Positions 44,398 through 54,500 of a stretch of 64,000 nt of DNA are shown in pieces. How positions within the stretch are numbered: position 1 is the first letter of the stretch; each line of letters starts with the position of its first letter. This DNA is from Desertivirga arenae (GTDB lineage Bacteria > Bacteroidota > Bacteroidia > Sphingobacteriales > Sphingobacteriaceae). The DNA is taken from contig NZ_JAFEWE010000017.1 in assembly GCF_017355785.1 (NCBI RefSeq), forward strand, positions 1 to 64,000, given 5' to 3'. The notes beneath the pieces were generated by a model. The model worked only from the letters and a program-made list of their open reading frames with translations, did no database searches and was not told the origin of the DNA. A program made the position numbers and the translations under genes.

Positions 44398-45123
44398 ATG
44401 CTTCATAAAACCCGGGGAATTGTTTTTAAGGTAACTGACTACTCTGAAAGCAGTGTTGTTGTGCAAATTTTTACTGAAAAGTTTGGACTTCAGTCGTACT
44501 TAATTAATGGAGCCAAAAAACCAAGAGCAAAGATCAGATTGAATATGATCCAACCACTTCATCTGCTCGACCTTGTTGTTTACCATAAGCCAAATGGAAA
44601 TATACAACGTATCTCTGAGTTAAGAAATGCTCCTATTTTTCAAACCATTCCATACGATGTAATTAAAAGCTCGCTTACTATATTCCTTAATGAAGTCTTA
44701 TATAAAAGTATTAAAGTACATTTTGATGATGAGGCATTATTCGAATTTTTATTTAACTCAATAGAATTATTGGATCGGACAGAAGAAGGTCTAGCAAACT
44801 TTCATTTACTATTCCTGATGAATTTGACCAGGTATCTTGGATTTTATCCTGATAAGAAAGGCAAGAATACTGCGGGGTATTTTGATCTTATAAATGGCCA
44901 TTTCACTGATACGCTTCCCGAACATGCACTTATCCTTCACGATCAGCAACTTGCTGTGTTTAGCCAGCTATTGCAATATAGATACAGCGACCTTCACGAA
45001 TTGAAGATATCAGGTGAAGACCGCAAAAACTTATTAAGGAATATTTTGAAATACTTTGAGCTACATGTAGAGAACTTCTCCCATATTCAATCTCATGTCG
45101 TATTGGAAGAAGTCCTGAATTAG
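44398..45123 (+). CDS. recO: DNA repair protein RecO
   Basis: RecO loads RecA on SSB-coated single-stranded DNA in the RecFOR pathway. The 241 residues open MLHKTRGIVFKVTDYSESSVVVQIFTEKFG, the family's OB-fold start, and continue with the helical C-terminal domain. The Cys pairs that bind zinc in some RecO proteins are not seen. It is the last gene of the phosphorylase-like/dgkA/recO run and converges with the response regulator gene at 45126, 2 bases away. Confidence 0.93.
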   Translation: MLHKTRGIVFKVTDYSESSVVVQIFTEKFGLQSYLINGAKKPRAKIRLNMIQPLHLLDLVVYHKPNGNIQRISELRNAPIFQTIPYDVIKSSLTIFLNEVLYKSIKVHFDDEALFEFLFNSIELLDRTEEGLANFHLLFLMNLTRYLGFYPDKKGKNTAGYFDLINGHFTDTLPEHALILHDQQLAVFSQLLQYRYSDLHELKISGEDRKNLLRNILKYFELHVENFSHIQSHVVLEEVLN

Positions 45124-45125
45124 TT

Positions 45126-45512
45126 TTAGGATGCTATTTTCTCCCGGTCATTAGCCACTTTGTCTATAACGGCTTCAAGTTCATTAAGATCAAATGGTTT
45201 CTCGAGATAGGTATCAGCACCAGCTTGTCTGGCAAGTGACTGGATATCGTTATTTGCTGAAAAATAAATAACAGGGATCGTCTTGAGATCTGCCTCTTTC
45301 TTAAGTGTCTGGGTAGCTACAACACCGCCTGTGTCTGGAATCCAATTATCCATAAGGATAACTTGTGGCATAAAACCGCGCACTGTTTCTACTATATTAT
45401 TACAGTGCGAAGAAGTTTGCACCTCCCAACCTTGCTCCTCCAGGATATAGGTACAAATCGATAAAATATCAACATCATCATCGAAAATCAGTACTCGTTT
45501 AGACATGTTCAA
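45126..45512 (-). CDS. Single-domain response regulator
   Basis: This 128-residue protein is a stand-alone receiver domain. Acidic pocket residues are near the N-terminus (FDDDVDILS), the phospho-acceptor Asp lies in ILMDNWIPD (about residue 56), followed by Ser in IYFSANND and Lys in LEKPFDLNE. No output domain is present, so it must signal through a partner. No histidine kinase is adjacent. Candidate partners are the hybrid kinases at 51557 and 56556. Confidence 0.92.
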   Translation of the reverse strand: MNMSKRVLIFDDDVDILSICTYILEEQGWEVQTSSHCNNIVETVRGFMPQVILMDNWIPDTGGVVATQTLKKEADLKTIPVIYFSANNDIQSLARQAGADTYLEKPFDLNELEAVIDKVANDREKIAS

Positions 45513-45657
45513 AAACCTTTGATCTTAAAAAATAATATAAATCCTGATGTATTATACCAAACCAGCCTCCCAAAGAAGATATTGCAGATGTAAGTGTATA
45601 ACATACAGGAGCCGGAGTTGTTTGGAGTACAACAAAATTATATCTGAAAGAAAACGC

Positions 45658-45681
45658 CAAAAAAAGCCGCCCTCGGGCAGC
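45658..45681 (-). terminator. Terminator of the grpE-dnaJ operon
   Basis: On the minus strand GCTGCCC-GA-GGGCGGC (complement of 45666-45681, one wobble) is followed by a T-run (complement of 45658-45665). It lies 20 bases after the dnaJ stop codon. Confidence 0.85.
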
Positions 45682-45701
45682 TTTATTGTATTTTTTATAT
45701 T

Positions 45702-46850
45702 CTATTCGAAATACTCTTTCATTCTCTCAAAGAAACTCTTCTCGTTCTTTCCTGGCTGAGGCCTGAAGTTAGGAGAACTTTGCAGTTTTTCTAACAGCAC
45801 ACGCTCGTCTCTAGAGAGAGCTTTAGGAGTCCAAATATTAACATAAATAAGCTGGTCGCCCCGGTGATAAGAATTAACCTCTGGTAAACCTTTTCCTTTT
45901 AAACGCAGGATCTTTCCTCCCTGTGTTCCTGGTTCGATCTTGATCTTGGCCTTTCCATCTATGGTTGGGACTTCAACACTTGCGCCAAGAGCAGCATCAA
46001 CAAAGCTGATATGAAGATCGTATACTACGTTATTACCTTCTCTCTGCAAAGTCTCATGCTGGATCTCTTCTATAAGAATGATTAGATCTCCGGGAACACC
46101 TCCTCTGGGGGCAGCATTTCCTTTTCCGCTCATCGAAAGCTGCATTCCCTCGCTCACACCAGCAGGGATATTGATAGAAATGGTTTCCTCTCCCCTAACC
46201 ACACCATCGCCATGGCAAACATTACACTTATTAGTAACCTGAGTACCTTCGCCGTTACAGGTAGGACAGGTACTGGTAGTCTGCATTTGTCCGAGAATGG
46301 TATTAGTTACCCTACGAACACTTCCAGAACCACCACAGGTATTACAAGTATGGAAAGAAGATTTGTCTTTAGCGCCGGTACCATCGCATGTTCCGCAAAC
46401 TACCTGTTTAGTAACCTTTATCTTCTTTTCTACACCCTTTGCAATCTCATCAAGAGTAAGCTTAACCTTGATCCTGAGGTTCGTGCCACGTGCAACCCGG
46501 CGTCCGCCACGAGACTGGCCGCCACCTCCACCAAAGAAGCTTTCAAAAGGACTTCCACCTCCGAAGATATCCCCGAACTGACTAAAGATATCATCCATGT
46601 TCATATGGCCGCCACCATAGCCACCACCAGCACCTGCATGACCAAACTGATCATATCGCTGCTTCTTTTCCGGATTACTCAAAACTTCATAAGCTTCGGC
46701 TGCCTCTTTGAACATTTCCTCCGCTTCTTTGTCTCCAGGATTCTTGTCCGGGTGATATTTAATAGCAAGCTTCCGATAAGCTTTTTTAATCTCATCGGCA
46801 CTCGCGCTTCGGCTTACACCTAAAATATCGTAATAATCTCTTTTAGCCAT
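45702..46850 (-). CDS. dnaJ: Chaperone protein DnaJ
   Basis: DnaJ delivers unfolded clients to DnaK and stimulates its ATPase. The 382-residue type I J-protein has the J domain with HPD at 33-35, a Gly/Phe-rich linker (about 70-125, [13 protein letters not shown]), four zinc-finger repeats ([32 protein letters not shown]) and the C-terminal client-binding domains. It is 44 bases after grpE, so the two co-chaperones share a message. dnaK is not in the window. Confidence 0.97.
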   Translation of the reverse strand: MAKRDYYDILGVSRSASADEIKKAYRKLAIKYHPDKNPGDKEAEEMFKEAAEAYEVLSNPEKKQRYDQFGHAGAGGGYGGGHMNMDDIFSQFGDIFGGGSPFESFFGGGGGQSRGGRRVARGTNLRIKVKLTLDEIAKGVEKKIKVTKQVVCGTCDGTGAKDKSSFHTCNTCGGSGSVRRVTNTILGQMQTTSTCPTCNGEGTQVTNKCNVCHGDGVVRGEETISINIPAGVSEGMQLSMSGKGNAAPRGGVPGDLIILIEEIQHETLQREGNNVVYDLHISFVDAALGASVEVPTIDGKAKIKIEPGTQGGKILRLKGKGLPEVNSYHRGDQLIYVNIWTPKALSRDERVLLEKLQSSPNFRPQPGKNEKSFFERMKEYFE

Positions 46851-46894
46851 GTTTTTTATACTGAGTGAATGAGTGAAGGATGGAATGACTGATC

Positions 46895-47500
46895 CTACGC
46901 ACCTACAATTACTTTAGCGAAACGGATAACTTTATCGTTAAGGTAATACCCTTTTTCAACTTCATCCACTACTTTTCCCTTCAAATCATCTGACGGAGCG
47001 GGAATATTAGTTATTGCCTCGTGAATATCGGCATCGAAAGGATTTCCTTTAGATTCCATCTCTTTAAGGCCTTTATTTGCTAAGGTATTTTTCAGTTTAT
47101 TATGAACTAAACTAATACCCTCTTTTACCGCAGATACGTCAGTTGCTGATTCCATTGACTTTGAAGCTCTTTCAAAATCATCGAGGATGGATAACATATC
47201 AACAATTACATCTTTACCAGCAGTCTGAAGTAGTTCCACACGTTCTTTTGAAGTACGCCTTTTATAGTTGTCAAACTCGGCATATAAACGAAGATATTTA
47301 TCGTTTGCTTCTGCCAATTCAGCACGTAATTTTTCTTCTCCTGAAACTTCCTCAGCACCTTTATTTTCTGCAGTTTCAGCCTCGTTACTATCTGTTATCG
47401 TTTCTTTTATTTCCTCTTGTTCCTGATTCATCTCTTTATTATTCTGATTTTCAAGATTTTCCTGTGATTCTTGCTGTTTTTTCTTCTTGTTTCCGAACAT
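46895..47500 (-). CDS. grpE: Nucleotide exchange factor GrpE
   Basis: GrpE releases ADP from DnaK. The 201-residue protein has a charged, Glu-rich N-terminal region (about residues 1-55), the long coiled coil ([30 protein letters not shown]) and a small beta domain ([13 protein letters not shown] and [22 protein letters not shown]), the family signatures. A perfect 15-bp palindrome lies 28 bases upstream of the start codon and may be involved in control. Confidence 0.97.
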   Translation of the reverse strand: MFGNKKKKQQESQENLENQNNKEMNQEQEEIKETITDSNEAETAENKGAEEVSGEEKLRAELAEANDKYLRLYAEFDNYKRRTSKERVELLQTAGKDVIVDMLSILDDFERASKSMESATDVSAVKEGISLVHNKLKNTLANKGLKEMESKGNPFDADIHEAITNIPAPSDDLKGKVVDEVEKGYYLNDKVIRFAKVIVGA

Positions 47501-47527
47501 GTCTAAAGATGTTACAAAGCCCTTACC

Positions 47528-47542
47528 GGCAAATAATTTGCC
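47528..47542. promoter_or_regulatory. Perfect palindrome before grpE
   Basis: GGCAAAT-A-ATTTGCC is a perfect inverted repeat with 7-bp arms. It lies 28 bases upstream of grpE, and its minus-strand TTATTTG resembles a degenerate -7 element. It differs from the CIRCE heat-shock operator. A second short repeat (ACAGT-CAT-ACTGT, 47555-47567) lies further upstream. Confidence 0.45.
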
Positions 47543-47599
47543 AGTTCATTATAAACAGTCATACTGTCAGTTGATCGTAATTCTCTATTTGTCAGTTAG

Positions 47600-48283
47600 C
47601 TAGCCAATCGTAGCGTCTTCAATTACTTTGCCATTTTCGCACTTAATAATCCTTGAGGGAAATGTGCGTATGATATGATAATCATGGGTGGCCATGATCA
47701 CCGCGGTTCCAGAGCGACTGATTTCCTTTAGTAACAGCATAATCTCTTCCGAAGTCTCCGGATCAAGGTTTCCAGTAGGTTCATCTGCCAGGATCATCTC
47801 GGGATCATTGAGTAATGCGCGTGCAATTACGACACGTTGCTGCTCTCCGCCTGACAGTTCGTGAGGCATCTTTTTTAGCTTAGAGCGTAGTCCGACCTTC
47901 TCTAATACATCGCGGGTACGTTCAGCAATTTTAGTTTTATCCTTCCAGCCTGTTGCATTAAGGACAAACTTCATATTATCTTCAATTGTACGGTCGGTAA
48001 GAAGTTGAAAATCCTGGAATACAATTCCAAGTTTTCTTCTCAGATAAGGAACTTCTTTGTCTGAAAGTTTCTTCAGGTCATAACCTCCTGCGTGTCCTTC
48101 TCCTGAAGCAATATGAAGATCACCATAGATGACCTTTAACAAGCTGCTTTTACCCGAACCAGTTTGCCCGATCAGAAATACAAACTCTCCCTTGTCGATG
48201 CGAAGATTTACATTAGAAAGTACTAAATGGGTTTGCTGATATATGTCTACGCTCTGTAGCTGTATTACTGTATTTCCAATCAT
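47600..48283 (-). CDS. FtsE-like ABC transporter ATPase
   Basis: The 227-residue protein is an ABC ATPase: Walker A GQTGSGKSS (about residues 39-47), Q-loop FQDFQLL, signature LSGGEQQRV, Walker B MILADEPTGNLD and His-loop ATHDYHI. It is most like FtsE, which with FtsX activates cell-wall hydrolysis at division. No ftsX gene is adjacent, so it could instead pair with a permease elsewhere. It starts 1 base after the small gene at 48285-48488 and is the last gene of a three-gene operon. Confidence 0.85.
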   Translation of the reverse strand: MIGNTVIQLQSVDIYQQTHLVLSNVNLRIDKGEFVFLIGQTGSGKSSLLKVIYGDLHIASGEGHAGGYDLKKLSDKEVPYLRRKLGIVFQDFQLLTDRTIEDNMKFVLNATGWKDKTKIAERTRDVLEKVGLRSKLKKMPHELSGGEQQRVVIARALLNDPEMILADEPTGNLDPETSEEIMLLLKEISRSGTAVIMATHDYHIIRTFPSRIIKCENGKVIEDATIG

Positions 48284-48284
48284 T

Positions 48285-48488
48285 TTAAAGTTCCAATTTT
48301 AGAATTTTGCCGAAGGGCAGATCTTTAATTAAATCCATGATATACTCGGACTTGTCACCTAAGCCAATTTTATCCAGAGATTTATCCGGTCTATCAACTC
48401 TAAAATATGCCAGCAAAGTAAACTTCTCGTCGCGTAACTGAACGTAGTCAGGAATTTTGGCAACGCCTTTCACTTTGATGATATACAT
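48285..48488 (-). CDS. Small conserved-looking protein, 67 residues
   Basis: I do not recognise a characterised family. From the ATG at 48488 (MYIIKVKGVAKIPDYVQL) it has 67 residues and ends DLPFGKILKLEL. A start eight codons upstream is possible but adds little. No signal peptide or membrane segment is visible, and the composition is charged and globular. It lies between the LuxC-like gene (36 bases upstream) and the FtsE-like gene (1 base downstream), so all three are probably co-transcribed. Confidence 0.75.
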   Translation of the reverse strand: MYIIKVKGVAKIPDYVQLRDEKFTLLAYFRVDRPDKSLDKIGLGDKSEYIMDLIKDLPFGKILKLEL

Positions 48489-48524
48489 GGAGCCAAAGTT
48501 AGGATTTTCCACCGACTGATCGAT

Positions 48525-49538
48525 TTATAATTTCCTTAAAAAGTCGAGCGTATTAACCCCGTCTGCGTAATCCCATAAATCCGGAGCCTGGCTTTTACCG
48601 AATCCTACGGAAGGAACTGCAAGATTCAATTGCTTTTGAGACACTACAACTTGAATTTCATCAGCTACAGAATTAATATGCTTTGTCACCTCATCCAGGT
48701 TCTTGTACCGTTGGTAAAATAAAACGGCCAGAGGTGAGGTCATTGAGGCGTCTTCTTTTAATAATAAAAATCCGTTATCCAGATGGTCATTCCTGTTCAC
48801 AAGGTAAATTGATTTATTATAATCGTAGTTGTTATTATACTTATGATTATCTCCTACCGACTTGAAAGACTGAATAGCCTCAAAGAACAGATCGAAATTA
48901 TAAGATTCAGGAACAAACAGCTTTGATACATTCCTGCATCCCAAACCAAAATAACGGAATATATCTTCCCCTAACCTACCCAAATCTTCTTTTGACTCTA
49001 ACCCGTCAAGAATTGCCACACTGTTCCTGTTCTTTCTGATAATGTTAGGTACTTTTCCAAAATAATAATCGAAATATCTGGAAGTATTATTACTGCCTGT
49101 TGCAATAACAGCATCAAAACCCTCCAGGCGATCAACCAACACTATTTGCTCCTGAAAATCAGGATCTAACTCAGCTAATTTTTGCAGAATATGAGGAATA
49201 AGGATTTTATCCTGTGAAGACAGTTTAATCATAGCCGTATGGCCTGCAGCCAGAACAGTAACAATATCATGGAATCCCACCATTGGAATGTTCCCTGCTA
49301 AAACTAAGCCTACCTTCTTTTTTTCAAATACGGCAGGATCCTTATCTCCCAGCCATATTTGAAGGTCTTTTTCATTGAGTGCATGTCCCCAGGCCCGAAC
49401 AGCTTTCACTGTTTCTTCGGGGGTAAACCAACCATTGGAAAACTGAGCAGAATATATGATGCGATCTAACTTCTCGTCGGGCGCTAAAAGATACTCTCCC
49501 AGACTGCTGAAGGCTTTTTTTCGTTGCTGTAGTGTCAA
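48525..49538 (-). CDS. LuxC-type acyl-CoA reductase
   Basis: The 337-residue protein belongs to the acyl-CoA/acyl-protein reductase (LuxC-like) family, which reduces acyl groups to aldehydes with NAD(P)H. VGLVLAGNIPMVGFHDIVTVLAAGH (about 75-99) and VAILDGLESKEDLGRLGEDIFRYFGLGCRNVSKL, with the catalytic Cys in GLGCRN, are family features. It is the first gene of the three-gene operon ending with the FtsE-like ATPase and is divergent from a ferredoxin gene 105 bases away. No luciferase is present, so the role is not bioluminescence. Confidence 0.9.
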   Translation of the reverse strand: MTLQQRKKAFSSLGEYLLAPDEKLDRIIYSAQFSNGWFTPEETVKAVRAWGHALNEKDLQIWLGDKDPAVFEKKKVGLVLAGNIPMVGFHDIVTVLAAGHTAMIKLSSQDKILIPHILQKLAELDPDFQEQIVLVDRLEGFDAVIATGSNNTSRYFDYYFGKVPNIIRKNRNSVAILDGLESKEDLGRLGEDIFRYFGLGCRNVSKLFVPESYNFDLFFEAIQSFKSVGDNHKYNNNYDYNKSIYLVNRNDHLDNGFLLLKEDASMTSPLAVLFYQRYKNLDEVTKHINSVADEIQVVVSQKQLNLAVPSVGFGKSQAPDLWDYADGVNTLDFLRKL

Positions 49539-49574
49539 AATGAAACTCGTTAAAATAATGTTGGCCGATATTGC

Positions 49575-49619
49575 TATATTTGCATTGTTTTTGTATCGGC
49601 TTAATAAGATACAAAATTA
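49575..49619. promoter_or_regulatory. Divergent -7 elements between LuxC-like and ferredoxin genes
   Basis: On the plus strand TATATTTG (49575-49582) matches TAnnTTTG and would serve the ferredoxin gene. On the minus strand TAATTTTG (complement of 49612-49619) would serve the LuxC-like gene. Neither has a clear TTTG at -33, so these are partial matches. Confidence 0.35.
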
Positions 49620-49643
49620 AGTTAAGGAAAAGACTTTTAGAAC

Positions 49644-49997
49644 ATGGCGATTAAAATAACAGACGAATGCATAAACTGCGGAGCTTGTGAGCCGGAATGC
49701 CCTAATAATGCAATTTATGATGCAGGTGTTGCATGGCGTTTTTCTGACGGTACAGCTTTAAAAGGCGTTATTGATTTTGGTGATGGAACGACTCTTAATG
49801 CAGAAGAGGCACAGGCAGCTATCTCGGACGAGTTTTACTATATAGTTTCAGACAAGTGTACAGAGTGTAAAGGATTTCACGATGAACCTCAGTGTGCTGC
49901 TGTATGCCCTGTAGACTGTTGTGTAGATGATGAAGATGTTCGTGAAACAGAAGAAGAACTACTTGCTAAGAAAGCGTGGCTTCACATGGAAGAGTAA
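49644..49997 (+). CDS. 2[4Fe-4S] ferredoxin
   Basis: A 117-residue low-potential electron carrier. The first cluster motif is CINCGACEPECP (Cys9-20) and the second is CTECKGFHDEPQCAAVCP (about residues 73-90), with an insert between the last Cys residues typical of this ferredoxin type. The acidic surface is normal. It could donate electrons to the ferredoxin-type sulfite reductase encoded at 38854, but the adjacent divergent gene is a LuxC-type reductase. A bidirectional terminator follows. Confidence 0.95.
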   Translation: MAIKITDECINCGACEPECPNNAIYDAGVAWRFSDGTALKGVIDFGDGTTLNAEEAQAAISDEFYYIVSDKCTECKGFHDEPQCAAVCPVDCCVDDEDVRETEEELLAKKAWLHMEE

Positions 49998-50020
49998 GTT
50001 AAAAAGACAAGATAAAATAA

Positions 50021-50048
50021 AAAAAGGCAGCTTTTCAGTTGCCTTTTT
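50021..50048. terminator. Bidirectional terminator
   Basis: AAAAAGGCA (50021-50029) pairs with TGCCTTTTT (50040-50048) around a 10-nt loop, with T-runs on both strands. It separates the ferredoxin gene from the convergent ferritin-like genes. Confidence 0.8.
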
Positions 50049-50081
50049 TTATTTTTATACGTTTTTAAGCTTATTCTGCAA

Positions 50082-50540
50082 CTAGCTGTGTGCATATTGC
50101 TTTTCAAGGTTTTGAATATTCCTCAAACATTCATGAATGGCTTCCCGCTGAGAAACAAGCTCCTGACGTAATTCATAAGTCAGGTTTCCATCAGTGAGAA
50201 CTTCATCATAAGCTTTCATAGCAGACGTTTCACCTGTAATTGCTGCTCCTAAAACTGCTGAATTATCATTAGGAGTTAAAGCAGTTTTAATATCAATCCA
50301 GGTTCTGTGCAAAACACCCAGAGGTCCGCCGTGTTGATTATCTGCATCTCCACCGAACTGACGAATGAAGCTTTTCATCTCCATTTCAAATTCAGCTCTT
50401 TGAATTGAGTACGTTGTAAACAGCGCCCTTAATTCGGGGGAATCAGCATTTTCAGCTGCGTTCTTATACCCCTCTTTACCATCATTAATAATAGACAGGA
50501 GATGCGTTAGATTTTCAACTATCTTTTTATTACTTTCCAT
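50082..50540 (-). CDS. PA2169-type four-helix-bundle protein (DUF2383)
   Basis: The 152-residue protein is an all-helical ferritin-like protein of the PA2169/DUF2383 group. Segments NDGKEGYKNAAENADSPELRALF and GPLGVLHRTWIDIKTAL fit the family, and Glu/His residues on the helices could bind metal. Homologues are general stress proteins of unknown biochemical role. It is 12 bases after the YciF-like gene and is probably co-transcribed with it. Confidence 0.88.
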   Translation of the reverse strand: MESNKKIVENLTHLLSIINDGKEGYKNAAENADSPELRALFTTYSIQRAEFEMEMKSFIRQFGGDADNQHGGPLGVLHRTWIDIKTALTPNDNSAVLGAAITGETSAMKAYDEVLTDGNLTYELRQELVSQREAIHECLRNIQNLEKQYAHS

Positions 50541-50552
50541 AGTGCCTCCTTG

Positions 50553-51092
50553 TTATTCCTGTTCAGAACTGGCTGCTTGATTAACAAAGCTTTCGGCAAT
50601 CTGTGTTAATTTAACGTCTGTACTTTTTTCTTCCTCTAAAGTTTGAGCTAATAAATCCGCAGCTTCAGCAAGGCCAATAGTATTAGCTAAGGTCCTAAGT
50701 GTTCCGTAAGAAGCGATTTCATAATGCTCGATTTTCTGAGCACAAGAAATCAGAGCAGCATCACGTGTCATTGTACCATCTTCTGTATCTTCAAGCATGC
50801 CCTTAGCTTCTTCTACAAGGCCTTCCATAGCTTCGCATTTTTTACCTGCAGCTTTAACTCCAAGAATTTCGAAAACCTGCTCAAGACGGGAGATTTGATT
50901 CTCTGTTTCAGTAAGATGTTGCTCAAATGCAGCACGTAATTCTTCAGAAGTAGCACTCTTTGCCAATTTCGGCATCGACTTGGCCAGATGCTTCTCTGCC
51001 CAATAAATATCTTTTAACTCGTCCTTAAAAAGGTTTTTTAATCCTGTTTCTTCAGTACTTGGTGTGTTGTTTTTTGATTCTTGATTTTTCAT
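50553..51092 (-). CDS. YciF-like ferritin-like protein (DUF892)
   Basis: The 179-residue protein belongs to the YciF/DUF892 family, a diiron-type four-helix bundle. It opens with LFKDELKDIYWAEKHLAKSMPKLAKSA and has AALISCAQKIEHYEIASYGTLRTLA, with metal-binding Glu and His residues (EKIEH-type motif). Members are induced by osmotic or oxidative stress in other bacteria. It heads a two-gene operon with the DUF2383 gene. No vegetative-type promoter is obvious in the 464 bases upstream. Confidence 0.92.
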   Translation of the reverse strand: MKNQESKNNTPSTEETGLKNLFKDELKDIYWAEKHLAKSMPKLAKSATSEELRAAFEQHLTETENQISRLEQVFEILGVKAAGKKCEAMEGLVEEAKGMLEDTEDGTMTRDAALISCAQKIEHYEIASYGTLRTLANTIGLAEAADLLAQTLEEEKSTDVKLTQIAESFVNQAASSEQE

Positions 51093-51556
51093 AGTAGTAA
51101 GTTTTTAATAGGTTTTAAACCTGATTGCAGAGATTCTAACACGATGAAGAATAAAGAGTTTTTATAAAATCACTTAAACTTAATTAGTTAAAGAATTCTT
51201 CCCGAAAGTTAAATCTCCTCTCAGCTACAAAATCTCCACAGTACTTTTCTCGCATGCTTTTAAATTTGACTCGAAAACCTTTTTAATCGGAAACTTTCTT
51301 GCAATTGAATGGTGACGACTGGAAGACAGGAAATATTGAGAGCGTGTTCATTTTCTTGGGGAGATCTTGGTACACTGCCCGCCCCTTGATGTAGTACTAG
51401 TCCCTGGATGCTTTCGTCTGAATGGAAAAAATTTGCTTGAAAACTTTTTTTAATAAAACCTAAGGAAAAAGGGAACCCTATAACAAATAAAGCGTAAAAG
51501 GGTTTCAACTTTATTGTAAAAAAACATTATTATTGAAACGTAAAAGCCTTTATTAA
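51093..51556. other. Gene-free 464-base divergent region
   Basis: This gap separates the ferritin-like operon (minus) from the hybrid kinase gene (plus). The only reading frame of note (51260-51508) lacks a family, a plausible start context and normal composition, so I do not call it. I see no strong hairpin, repeat or TAnnTTTG promoter. Promoters for both operons must lie here. Confidence 0.6.
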
Positions 51557-54500
51557 ATGCGCAAATTTTCCTTTCAGCAGCAAGTCCTTACGGGCTTCGT
51601 TATTACCTTATCTGCAATTTTCACTCTTGTATTTCTGATATATTACAAGATTAACACTATTGAATCAGTGGCCGTTGGAGTGGACCAAAGTGAGCAAGTA
51701 CTGTATCATACAGGTTTACTAAGATCTCAGCTAACTGAGGCAGAAACTAGCCAAAGAGGCTATGTGATATCCAATTTACCTCGTTTTGTTGAACGCTTCA
51801 ATTATTCCCTTCACGAAGTGGAGCCTACTTTACAGAAAGTAAAGGGCATATTAGAAGAATCTGACGAAAAAGACCTGTCTCACCTTTCGGACGCCGACTC
51901 GCTCGCAAAGTATGTGATTCTTAAGGTGAATCATATGCAAAAAGTTCTAACCGCCTTTCAGGAAAATGGTTTAGCAGCAGCAAAAGAAGATATAAGCGAT
52001 CCTAAAGGGAAACTTTATAAAGATAAGGTTTACTCTTACCTTAATAAGATTGATGATCGTGAAGAACGCCAGAAAAAAGAGGGGAATATGGAAATTGACG
52101 GGCATGTTCACAACATGATGGTGATTATTTCAGCCGGGTGTTTCATAATCCTTTGCCTTGTCTTAGTATTATTTAACTATATAAGAAACTCTTTCCAACT
52201 ACAAAAAGCCGCAGCGGTAGACGCATTAGAGAATCACAACCGTTTGGCCGAGATCACCAGAAAAAGTGAAAGGCAGAATTGGCTTCTGGAAGGTGCTGTC
52301 CATGTTGATGCTGCTATGCGTGGTGCACAAACTACAGAGGAAAGATGCCAAACCCTTATCGTTGCCTTATCCAAAATATTAAAGGCTGATCTAGGTGTTC
52401 TATATACTGCTGATGCATCTGAAAAACAACTAAGCCTCAAAGGAGCATATGGCTTTCCAATGGAAGCCGCTAAAAAAATATTAAAGCCAGAGGAAGGCCT
52501 GATCGGACAAACTCTTACACAAAGGGAAGGAATGTTATTTACCAATATTCCTCACGACTATATTAAGGTTGCTTCTGGCCTAGGGAACTCTACTGCTAAA
52601 TCAATATTTGTTCAACCTGTCTATAATAATGATAAGTTGAAAGGGATCATTGAGGTCGCTTTCATCAATGAAGCGAATCCGGATACTGCTGAGTTTCTTG
52701 GGAATGTTGTTCATAGTATTGGTGTGGCGTTGTCTGCAGCAGAAGCAAGAGTAGAGATGATGAAGCTTTTCGAACAGACCCAACAACAGGCTGAAGAGCT
52801 TGAAAGCCAGCATGAAGAGTTACGTACTACGAATGAAGAATTAACCCGCAAAACCCAGCAACTTCAGGCTTCTGAAGAAGAATTGATGGTTCAGCAAGAA
52901 GAGTTAAGACAAGCTAACTCTGAACTTGAGGAAAAAGCAGAGCTTCTTGAAGAACGGAATAAGGCTATTGAGGAAGCGAACAGGGCAATACAGGTTAAAG
53001 CAGAGGAAGTGGAGCAAACTAGTAAGTACAAATCTGAGTTCCTGGCCAATATGAGTCACGAATTAAGAACGCCACTTAACAGTATCCTTATCCTTGCAAA
53101 AATCCTCAGAGAAAACAAGCAGAAAACACTTACAGAGGAGCAAATAAAGTATGCAGGAGTTATTCATACTGCAGGAAGTGATCTTCTTAACCTCATAAAC
53201 GATATCCTGGATCTGTCTAAGATAGAATCCGGAAAAGTAGACCTAACGCTAGAAGAAGTAAGCATCCGGGAGATGAAAGTGGATGCTGAGCTACTATTTA
53301 ATGAAGTTGCGAAAACGAAGAAAGTAAACTTTGCTTACAACATACGGGAAGGAGCACCTCTTCAGATTGTTTCTGACCGTCAAAGGATTGAACAGATCGT
53401 TAAGAACTTATTATCCAACGCATTCAAGTTCACTCCGGAAAGTGGGAATGTTACGGTAGATGTTGAACTGGCACAAGGAGTAGAATTCCAGAATGAAGCC
53501 TTAAAGCAAGCTGAAGCAGTTATCGCATTTAATGTTAAGGACACTGGTATTGGAATTCCAGTGGACAAACAAAGAGCGATATTTGAAGCGTTCCAGCAAG
53601 CGGATGGTTCAACCAGCAGGAAGTACGGAGGTACAGGTCTAGGCCTTTCGATCAGCAGGGAACTTGCTAACTTACTTAAGGGAGAGATTAAATTAGTGAG
53701 TGAACCTGGAGTAGGAAGTACCTTCACCTTATATCTTCCAGCAACCTTGGCGGAAACTGCGAAGGCAGACAGTCCACAGGCAGCCCCGGCAGTAACAGCT
53801 CCGGCACCAGTACCGGCAGTTGCCCAGCCCGCGAAACCTGTACCAGTGATTGAAAAAAGCACTGCAGGAAAAGCCAAACTTCCTGAAACAGAAAAAGAGT
53901 ATACCCTTCTTATCATTGAAGACGATCCAAACTTCGCTGAAATCCTTAAGGATTACGCAACAGAAAGAGGCTTTAAACCTATTGTAGCAAATCAGGGCGA
54001 CACGGGTCTGGAAATGGCTCGTACGCAAAAGCCGGATGCGATTGTCCTTGACATTATGCTTCCTGTAATGGATGGCTGGAGTGTATTGAAAAAGTTAAAG
54101 GAAGATGCCGAGACGTATAAGATCCCAGTACATTTAATGTCTGCTAAAGACGAAACAAGCTCTAAAGCGAGAATGGAGGGAGCTATTGGTTTCCTTAAAA
54201 AGCCTGTTGATAAAGACCAGTTGGATCATGCGTTCGATATTCTTATTGAGGATAGTGGAAAGGTTAAGATCAACAGAGTACTTCTTGTGGAAGATCAGAG
54301 AATTCAAAGTGATGCGCTTACCAATCAGCTCCTATCTAAACAGGTTGACGTAAAGCAAGCCTTTGACGGGGAGGAGACGATGCGCATTCTGCATGAGGAT
54401 CAGAACTTCGACTGCATCATTCTTGACCTTAAACTTCCAGATATTTCAGGCCTGGACTTGCTAGAGAAAATCAAAAGCTTTGATACCCTGGTAAAAATCC

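Noticed and set aside
45547-45759. Short plus-strand ORF between the response regulator and dnaJ
   Set aside because: It crosses the dnaJ terminator and the dnaJ stop codon, with no similarity to a known family.
51260-51508. Short minus-strand ORF in the gap before the hybrid kinase
   Set aside because: It has no recognisable family and unlikely composition, so it is treated as chance in a 464-base non-coding gap.
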